A stretch of 9,749 nucleotides of DNA from CAZVWV01 sp964631745 (GTDB taxonomy: Bacteria; Bdellovibrionota_C; UBA2361; JBGSMV01): the NCBI GenBank assembly GCA_964631745.1, contig CAZVWV010000136.1:1-9749 (forward strand), written 5' to 3'. Positions 4,789 through 9,749 of this stretch are shown in pieces. Position 1 is the stretch's first letter. The number at the start of each line of letters is the position of its first letter. The notes under the pieces were generated by a model. That model worked only from the letters and a program-made list of their open reading frames with translations, ran no database searches and was not told where the DNA came from. Both the position numbers and the translations under genes were made by a program.

Positions 4789-5463
4789 TTAGAGCTTTCG
4801 AAGCCTCGCAGTGTCGGGACCAAATCCAAGTTGTAGCGATTGAAGTGTAGCAACAATAAGATTGCCAGCGCCAAACTTAGAAAGAGTAAGCCCTTCACCG
4901 ATGCAAACAGCGAAATGTGGCTCATGCCCAAATGGGAATTGGAAGCTTTGTGGATTACGGACTCCCACAATCACGACATCACCAGCAGCGAGTCCCTCAG
5001 TCGGGGAAAGTTCTTCTACCTGCCAGCGATCCAAATCGAGCCTACCGGGGGTAAGTCGAATATCATTAATGTAATTGATAAAATCGCCTGCTTTAAAATC
5101 TATCCCGTGACCAGGCGAATTCAATAAGTACTTGAAGAGATTTACTTGTTGTTGCGGTGGGAGCTGAAAGGCCGTTTCTGTTCCATCTAAATTGAATTGC
5201 ACGAACTCAAACTGACTTGGTGGATCTCCTTGAATTGCCTTATGGAGGCCTAATCTATGAGTTCCGGAAATATGTTCAATTCTAGCGTAGCGAAGCTCAA
5301 ATTGTTTGCCAGTAGTAACATTCACTGCTAAAGCCGGATACGGAAATACCACTAGGCGCAAAACGCCATCCCTCTCTCTAGGAGGATGCAATTGAGCTAG
5401 TGGATCAATTGCTCCAATCGGAGGAGGGACTTGATCTCTATTAGGATCATTAATTCTAACCAT
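4789..5463 (-). CDS. Hypothetical protein with NlpC/P60-like C-terminal half, cysteine apparently lost
   Basis: This 224-residue protein has no signal peptide or membrane segment. The first half is proline-rich at the start ('VPPPIGAIDPLAQLHPP') and unrecognised. The second half follows the layout of the NlpC/P60 or related papain-like fold: 'KAGDFINYI' at 124-132 where the catalytic 'DCSGFV' motif would be, 'GDVVIVG' at 161-167 like the 'GDLVFF' strand, and 'HFAVCIGEGLTLSKFG' at 183-198 like the 'HVGIYLG' catalytic His strand. The only cysteine is C187, in the His strand, so the catalytic Cys seems absent. It may be an inactive binding domain, or the resemblance may be misleading. The start at 5463 has a weak ribosome binding site but directly follows an extended -10 promoter at 5492-5500. 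The gene runs the same way as the trb genes, just downstream of trbI. Confidence 0.68.
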   Translation of the reverse strand: MVRINDPNRDQVPPPIGAIDPLAQLHPPRERDGVLRLVVFPYPALAVNVTTGKQFELRYARIEHISGTHRLGLHKAIQGDPPSQFEFVQFNLDGTETAFQLPPQQQVNLFKYLLNSPGHGIDFKAGDFINYINDIRLTPGRLDLDRWQVEELSPTEGLAAGDVVIVGVRNPQSFQFPFGHEPHFAVCIGEGLTLSKFGAGNLIVATLQSLQLGFGPDTARLRKL

Positions 5464-5491
5464 TAAGCACCAAGACGAAATTTGTCATCAA

Positions 5492-5500
5492 ATTATACCA
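5492..5500 (-). promoter_or_regulatory. Extended -10 promoter of the 224-residue gene
   Basis: The minus strand reads TGGTATAAT, a perfect TATAAT with the TGn extension that can replace a -35. The -35 position 17 bases upstream (5515-5520) is GTAACT, a poor match, and lies inside the palindrome 5512-5524. Transcription would start near 5485, about 22 bases before the ATG at 5463. This would let the gene be transcribed apart from the trb operon ending at 5553. Confidence 0.55.
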
Positions 5501-5511
5501 AACTATACAAA

Positions 5512-5524
5512 GCTAGTTACTAGC
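5512..5524. repeat. 13-base perfect palindrome over the -35 position, candidate operator
   Basis: GCTAGT-T-ACTAGC has six-base arms and a single central base. It covers the -35 position of the extended -10 promoter at 5492-5500, where a bound repressor would block RNA polymerase. An alternative reading is the stem of a weak terminator after trbI (GCTAG/CTAGC followed by TTTG on the minus strand), but the stem and T-run are both short. Confidence 0.5.
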
Positions 5525-5552
5525 AAATAAGGGGTACTGGTGGTTGGTAAGC

Positions 5553-6704
5553 TTAAGATTCGTATGGCTCTAAAACGATATCCTTATGTACAAACACGTT
5601 AAACCGAAATCCTGGCCGGATCTCAAGCGTTGGCTGCACATTTAGGTTCTTACGGGTAACTTGTTGACCCACATCATTCATGTTCCGTGCAAACCCTTGC
5701 GTAGCAAGCTCTCCGTAGCTGGGATCTACTGAGGAGTAGTTTCTGCCCTCAGCTAATTGCGCGGAAGCCCCAAGTACAGATGAGAAAATTACTCCCGTCA
5801 GTAGCCGCCAGTAATGGTTATTAATCTGATCTGAGAGGCCAGCGTAGCCAGTGAGATCGACTCCGGGCATCCCCTCAAGTGAGATTGATCTGCCATTTGG
5901 TAGAATCAACCTCGTCCACACTATTAAAACCCGTTCTTGACCATACACGATGCGGCTATCGTATTGCCCAATTACCTTTGTTCCTTGCGGGAGAAGAACG
6001 TACCTACCAGTGACGGTATCAAAAACGTTCTGAGACACCTGGCCTAGTATTTGACCGGGAAGGTCAGAGTTTAGCCCCGTTAATAGCACCCCAGGAATGA
6101 GTGTGCCGGCCAGGAGTTCATATTCGGAACGCGGAGAGCGAAGGCGCGTTAAGAGTCTGTCTTTACTCCCCTTGGACTCTCTAAGAAAATTATTCTTGTC
6201 ATCTTGGCGATTGGCCTCGTCTCGGGGATTACTTGCCGCGCCTTCAGAGGTTTCACTTTCAGTATCAGGAGCCCCGAAGGTTCCCGATGCCTCCGATTGG
6301 GAAGCATTAGCTATCGAGACACCCTGGAAGCTAAGAGAGGCTTTTCTGGCTGCCAAAGTGCGAGCCCTTGCTTCCGCTTCCATTTGAAGAAGAAGTCTAG
6401 CTAACTCTCCGTCGTTAGAATTTTTCTCAATGTACCTAATCTCAGGTCCAGGGTTTGGCGGAGGAGGGGGTAGGTCGGCATAAGTCTCAGGAAGCGTTGT
6501 TACTGCATATCCAAGGGAAGCTTTCATGTCGCTTGTTGCGAGCTGTTTTATTTCAGACGGGCCCTTTCCAAAAAAAATCGCGCACACAATAAACACAGAA
6601 AGACAGCCTAAAGCCACCATGACCTTGGTATATGAAATGGCATGCCTTGGTTTAGGTTGCAATCTTTTGGTTATGCCATCGCCAGGCTTGCTACTAGAAG
6701 TCAC
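5553..6704 (-). CDS. trbI: TrbI, VirB10-type scaffold of the conjugation channel
   Basis: This 383-residue protein is anchored in the inner membrane, spans the periplasm, and forms part of the outer-membrane core complex (family knowledge). It has a basic cytoplasmic N-terminus, one membrane segment at about 27-45 ('KVMVALGCLSVFIVCAIFF'), a proline run at 79-87, a charged helical linker to about 190, and the VirB10/TrbI C-terminal domain from about 195. Typical sequences there are 'AGTLIPGVLLTGLNSDLPG', 'LLPQGTKVIGQYDS' and 'GMPGVDLTGYAGLSDQINNH'; the helix pair at 294-318 would be the outer-membrane antenna. The start codon is GTG at 6704, with GAGGTGG overlapping the trbG stop codon. The gap to trbG is nine bases, so no room remains for trbH, which sits here in Ti-type operons. 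It is the last gene of the right operon. Confidence 0.95.
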   Translation of the reverse strand: MTSSSKPGDGITKRLQPKPRHAISYTKVMVALGCLSVFIVCAIFFGKGPSEIKQLATSDMKASLGYAVTTLPETYADLPPPPPNPGPEIRYIEKNSNDGELARLLLQMEAEARARTLAARKASLSFQGVSIANASQSEASGTFGAPDTESETSEGAASNPRDEANRQDDKNNFLRESKGSKDRLLTRLRSPRSEYELLAGTLIPGVLLTGLNSDLPGQILGQVSQNVFDTVTGRYVLLPQGTKVIGQYDSRIVYGQERVLIVWTRLILPNGRSISLEGMPGVDLTGYAGLSDQINNHYWRLLTGVIFSSVLGASAQLAEGRNYSSVDPSYGELATQGFARNMNDVGQQVTRKNLNVQPTLEIRPGFRFNVFVHKDIVLEPYES

Positions 6705-6713
6705 GCTACCACC

Positions 6714-7781
6714 TCATCCAAAAATGCGGGAAAAAAATCCCCGGCCGTTGCCAAGCTCTATTCGCACGCGTCTTTCAGGGCCAACGCGAAGTTCTGCCTC
6801 CTCAAAGAGGCGGTCAACTATGTAAAAGTTCCCCTTCACGCGGTAGTTCACAAGCATAGGCTCTGAATCGTCCTCAAGAATGAAAAGGGCAGGCGCATCG
6901 CTGGTTCTCATTTCTTGAGGCATCTGGATAAACGTCTTTTTTCCATCATCAAACACACGAAGCGGCTTCCATGAGTAGTCGCGACCATCGATATCATAGT
7001 CAAATCTCAGCGCCTCTGGCGGCGTAATTGATTCTTCAGAGTGACGCTTTTTCATAGCCTCTTCAAATTTTGCTTTCTCATCCTCCGGGTAGTTCCATGC
7101 TACAGAGGGCATATGAAAATCACTGCTTTTTAAACGCAACTGATAAGTATGTGCGTCAGTTGTGATAATAAGATTTGTTTCCACATCTTCGTCTAATGGC
7201 TTAACTATAATGTGAGTTCTCTGAGAACCACCCGCGCCACTTTTCATTACTCCAAGATTCCAACGGACAGTATCTCCCGCCATTGGTGGGGTAGTAAGCG
7301 TCTCACCAGGCTTTAATTGAATGTCTGTTACGTGCTCTGTAGCTGAAACAACTTCATATAGGGCTTCGGGGCTGTAGTTAAAAATAGTCATGCCGCCACG
7401 AACTTTAACGCGGCGAGGAGTTTGGGTAGCTAGAATAGTTGAGCGCTCAATTATGACCTTATTTCGAAGAGCGTCCACTTCCTCTGCGAGATCCTCAAGC
7501 AGCGTGCCTTTTTCAACCTTTTTGGCTTTAGTTATTCGCTCTATCGCTTGTGTTAGGTCAGTAGAATTTCCGGAAACCTTGGGCTCCTTTTGTTTTGCCG
7601 ATGAGTTTTTCAAGGCGTCTTGATACTCAAGTTCAGCGTCTTTCATTGCTTGACTTAGCATCTCCGGCGTTACGGGAAGCTTTGGAACGTTAGTGCCGTA
7701 TGCTGACCGGCCACCGTCAGCCAGCGCAGTTGATGCGACCAGAATAGAAAGTATAAACCCTAGCAATGATACATTTTGCAT
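6714..7781 (-). CDS. trbG: TrbG, VirB9-type periplasmic component of the outer-membrane core complex
   Basis: With the start at 7781 this is a 355-residue exported protein. An in-frame ATG further upstream (7835) would overlap trbF and bury the signal peptide. The chosen ATG follows AGGAG at 7789-7793 by seven bases and starts directly at a signal peptide ('MQNVSLLGFILSILVASTA'), with a cleavage site after 'ALA' at 19-21. Residues 35-120 are a charged helical region longer than in many relatives. The CagX/VirB9 domain occupies about 125-345: 'DFHMPSVAWNYP' at 221-232, 'VFDDGKKTFIQMP' at 276-288 and 'VNYRVKGNFYIVDRLFEEAE' at 311-330. These last motifs are diagnostic. TrbG joins TrbI and usually the lipoprotein TrbH in the outer ring; no trbH is seen here. 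Confidence 0.94.
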   Translation of the reverse strand: MQNVSLLGFILSILVASTALADGGRSAYGTNVPKLPVTPEMLSQAMKDAELEYQDALKNSSAKQKEPKVSGNSTDLTQAIERITKAKKVEKGTLLEDLAEEVDALRNKVIIERSTILATQTPRRVKVRGGMTIFNYSPEALYEVVSATEHVTDIQLKPGETLTTPPMAGDTVRWNLGVMKSGAGGSQRTHIIVKPLDEDVETNLIITTDAHTYQLRLKSSDFHMPSVAWNYPEDEKAKFEEAMKKRHSEESITPPEALRFDYDIDGRDYSWKPLRVFDDGKKTFIQMPQEMRTSDAPALFILEDDSEPMLVNYRVKGNFYIVDRLFEEAELRVGPERRVRIELGNGRGFFSRIFG

Positions 7782-7788
7782 ATACAAG

Positions 7789-7793
7789 CTCCT
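7789..7793 (-). promoter_or_regulatory. Ribosome binding site deciding the trbG start
   Basis: The minus strand reads AGGAG, overlapping the TAG stop of trbF (7792-7794) and lying seven bases before the ATG at 7781. It supports the shorter trbG reading frame and suggests coupled translation of trbF and trbG. Confidence 0.8.
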
Positions 7794-8496
7794 AAAGCTC
7801 TTTATTCCACTGAAAGTTACGAATAAATATCCCAAGTGGGTTCTCCTGAATCATCTGTTCATCTTTCGGCGGTTCTATCTCGATTTGGAAAGTTCCAAGC
7901 ATCGTATACTCGCTAAGTCTCGTACCGTGGGCGGAATATACTGTTTCTCGCCAACGGGCCTGGTATGAAGTTGTATCGGGGATCTGAACAACTGATAGGG
8001 GCTGAATGCTTACAACAACCTTTCCTATTTGCTTAAGTGGGCTTTCGGGATCTTTGTTAGTGATTTCATTAAGGAGCTCAGAGGCTTCTTTCCGAAGATA
8101 ACTGTAGGCTCGAATCCAGTTCTGCTTAATGACTACCTGGTCTAGCGGAACACCACGAACATATCGAATGAACTGCGAGAGAAAAAACTTAATCTCAAGC
8201 CCGCCAACTTTAAGCTGATTGTTTTCAACTGAACCCAAGACCAATGGCTCGCCCCTAGATTTATCAATGCCGACCAAAATTGGAATTACGCGCCTCTGGT
8301 TTAGGAGAATTGCCAAAGAAATAACCAGGCAAATGCTCAAGATGGTTGAGGCTGCAAAAGCCCTTCTCCAATTATGCGCCTGCATGACCAACGTCCCCAT
8401 ACGGCCATCCCACTCTTTTTTACCCCTAAAAAATGGACTTTCAGGGATGCTTTCGGGTTTGTAACTTTGAGGTGCCGAAATTAGCGAATCTTTCAT
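7792..8496 (-). CDS. trbF: TrbF, VirB8-type inner-membrane component
   Basis: This 234-residue bitopic protein has a cytoplasmic N-terminus, one membrane segment at about 46-65 ('AFAASTILSICLVISLAILL') and a periplasmic VirB8-like domain. VirB8-type proteins are assembly factors that connect the inner-membrane platform and the outer-membrane core (family knowledge). TrbF-specific features are 'KKEWDGRMGTLVMQAHNWRR' (26-45) before the membrane segment and 'VIPILVGIDKSRGEPLVLG' (70-88) after it, matching the family pattern 'v.PyvVevD..G'. Further on, 'LSEYTMLGTFQIEIEPPKDE' and 'NPLGIFIRNFQWNKEL' form the expected C-terminal strand and end. Length is normal. AGGAG at the trbL/trbF junction lies five bases before the ATG, and the gap to trbL is only eight bases. 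Confidence 0.94.
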   Translation of the reverse strand: MKDSLISAPQSYKPESIPESPFFRGKKEWDGRMGTLVMQAHNWRRAFAASTILSICLVISLAILLNQRRVIPILVGIDKSRGEPLVLGSVENNQLKVGGLEIKFFLSQFIRYVRGVPLDQVVIKQNWIRAYSYLRKEASELLNEITNKDPESPLKQIGKVVVSIQPLSVVQIPDTTSYQARWRETVYSAHGTRLSEYTMLGTFQIEIEPPKDEQMIQENPLGIFIRNFQWNKEL

Positions 8497-8504
8497 TGTA
8501 ACTC

Positions 8505-9749
8505 CTAAACTTCTTTACTATTTGGCTTTTCATTATCAGTATTTGTCTCACTAGTGGGATCTACGTTGGGTTGCTTACTCTTCTTATCTGAAGCCTCTTT
8601 TCGCTTACTAGCGTCATGCCTTCTATAGCTGGGAACTGCGTAACGACCACGGTTAAAGCTCCCTACAATTCCTCCCATGCGTGAGTCTTTGCCAATTTTC
8701 TTTTGGTAGGCACTGGCACCCTTCTCTCCACCTCCTTTGCCGTAAACGGCGCGGCGGTACAATGAGTCGCTGGGTGCAGTTACTAAAGCAGCGGCTGCAC
8801 TGATCGCCGCACTTGCAGACTTTCTTCCAAGACTTTTCTCTCCTCCAGCCGAAACTGTTCCATCCCGGATTGGTGGGGGAGAACCCCAGCCGGATACGGC
8901 ACCGCCCGCTACGACTCCGGCTGTAGCGGCTGTGCCGCGCGCAAGTGACGAAACGCCTCTAGCACCTAAGCTAACTGTTCCTGTTGAGGCACCCACACCT
9001 GCTCTTATCGCCATACTTGAACCCGCTGCTGTGGATAATGCGCGGTTAAATGAAAGGTTTGGATGACCAGAGAGTAACGATAATGCAACACTTGGCGCGT
9101 GGATTGCCAGAAATGCTAGAGCAAGGCTTAGGATTATCACCTGAAAACATTGATGCCACGACATGGTCGTGGGAAGAGTTATGGTGGAGATATATTTGTC
9201 TGAAGCACCTATTATAAGAGCAATAACCAGGAGCTTTATTCCAAATCCGATAATTGCCCCAAAGAGCTTCTCCACTAAAAAGGAAGTGGGCTTAAACACC
9301 CCAAACGGGACCAAAATAAAGCCCGCCGCTGCTATAAGTAAGAATTCCAGATAAGTGAGAAACGCTTGAATAGCTATTAGGCCGTAACAAAGAGTCGAAA
9401 CGACGAGGCAGAAGAGTAAAATTATCATGTCAGCGGTGGGAATACCGAAGTAAGTTGCGTCCCATAACTCGAATATTTTATTTGCGACTGGATCTAGCAT
9501 TTGCATCCCGTGGAGAAAAATTTGGTACGGGTCTTGAAGGGTTGCCATGTCAAGATTAGTTGCTGACGATGCCTGTTGCCCCACCAGGAGAAAACCGTCC
9601 AAGACCCACTTAAGCACTTGGCTGTAGTTCTGAATTATCCAGTAGAGAAAGCCGATACTAATAACTTTCCCAGCCAGGGCGCGGTAATTTGCGCCAGCTC
9701 CAAGAGCTATGTACATGCCTGCAAACACCACTTCCATCGTTACAAGGAT
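8505..9749 (-). CDS. trbL: TrbL, VirB6-type polytopic inner-membrane channel protein (partial)
   Basis: At least 414 residues are visible, and the reading frame stays open to the right edge, so the true start lies outside. An ATG at 9737 exists, but the codons before it continue the first membrane helix in frame, and TrbL proteins normally have some 30 more residues there. About six hydrophobic segments follow, including 'KVISIGFLYWIIQNYSQVLK', 'MIILLFCLVVSTLCYGLIAI', 'LEFLLIAAAGFILVPFGVF', 'IIGFGIKLLVIALIIGA' and 'VIILSLALAFLAIHAPSVAL', ending in 'LLSGHPNLS'. After the membrane region comes a Gly/Ala-rich stretch and then a basic, polar tail ('KKSKQPNVDPTSE'), both usual in TrbL. It should form the DNA-conducting inner-membrane channel with the VirB3/B8/B4-like proteins. 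trbJ and trbE are expected upstream, beyond the window. Confidence 0.93.
   Translation of the reverse strand: MLVTMEVVFAGMYIALGAGANYRALAGKVISIGFLYWIIQNYSQVLKWVLDGFLLVGQQASSATNLDMATLQDPYQIFLHGMQMLDPVANKIFELWDATYFGIPTADMIILLFCLVVSTLCYGLIAIQAFLTYLEFLLIAAAGFILVPFGVFKPTSFLVEKLFGAIIGFGIKLLVIALIIGASDKYISTITLPTTMSWHQCFQVIILSLALAFLAIHAPSVALSLLSGHPNLSFNRALSTAAGSSMAIRAGVGASTGTVSLGARGVSSLARGTAATAGVVAGGAVSGWGSPPPIRDGTVSAGGEKSLGRKSASAAISAAAALVTAPSDSLYRRAVYGKGGGEKGASAYQKKIGKDSRMGGIVGSFNRGRYAVPSYRRHDASKRKEASDKKSKQPNVDPTSETNTDNEKPNSKEV

Noticed and set aside
4731..4970. Minus-strand reading frame of 79 residues with a hydrophobic segment, overlapping the end of the 224-residue gene
   Set aside because: It lies in another frame of a gene whose own frame keeps family-like sequence to its end ('HFAVCIGEGLTLSKFG' and beyond), and its start lacks a ribosome binding site.
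7782..7835. Longer trbG starting at ATG 7835
   Set aside because: It would overlap trbF by 44 bases and place 18 residues before a clean signal peptide. The ATG at 7781 has AGGAG at the right spacing.
1..9749. tRNA, rRNA or CRISPR array
   Set aside because: I saw no cloverleaf-like tRNA sequence, no rRNA segments and no regularly spaced repeats in either strand.

Overview
This window is part of a conjugative element (an integrative conjugative element or plasmid) of a Gram-negative bacterium. The main evidence is five P-type (Trb) type IV secretion genes and an LPD7-like protein. Base composition is moderate. Shine-Dalgarno sites are strong AGGAG types and AGA/AGG arginine codons are frequent. 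The 100-residue protein at 2960-3262 resembles a small-protein family I associate with deltaproteobacteria in the broad sense, so that origin is possible, but the window does not settle the taxon.

Left block (71-3262, + strand): six closely packed genes that look like one operon. They encode a 70-residue unknown, a TrbB/VirB11-type secretion ATPase, a single-pass membrane protein with a C-terminal SH3-like domain, an exported M23 (LytM-type) peptidase with all metal and catalytic residues, a stand-alone LPD7-like protein, and a cysteine-rich 100-residue protein. Three junctions overlap by 4, 7 and 4 bases. The block combines the export motor with envelope proteins that could open peptidoglycan for the conjugation channel (inference).

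Middle block (3263-5552): an accessory stretch of three - strand genes without recognised function (196, 89 and 224 residues), each with its own candidate promoter. The 89-residue gene is more GC-rich than its surroundings and lies between two inverted copies of a 24-25 base repeat (4205-4228 and 4703-4727), which suggests a small inserted cassette. A nested dyad at 4084-4131 and a 13-base palindrome at 5512-5524 each lie at or just upstream of the -35 position of a promoter with a perfect TATAAT -10 box and no good -35. The 224-residue protein resembles the NlpC/P60 layout in its C-terminal half but appears to lack the catalytic cysteine.

Right block (5553-9749, - strand): trbL (cut by the window edge), trbF, trbG and trbI in transcription order, spaced by about 10 bases or less. 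This is the trbL-F-G-(H)-I order of Ti-plasmid and ICE-type Trb systems, with no trbH between trbG and trbI. TrbL is the VirB6-like inner-membrane channel, TrbF the VirB8-like bitopic component, TrbG the VirB9-like outer-membrane-complex protein and TrbI the VirB10-like scaffold. trbB, normally first in this operon, is instead in the left block on the other strand. The remaining trb genes (trbC, D, E, J) would be expected beyond the right edge.
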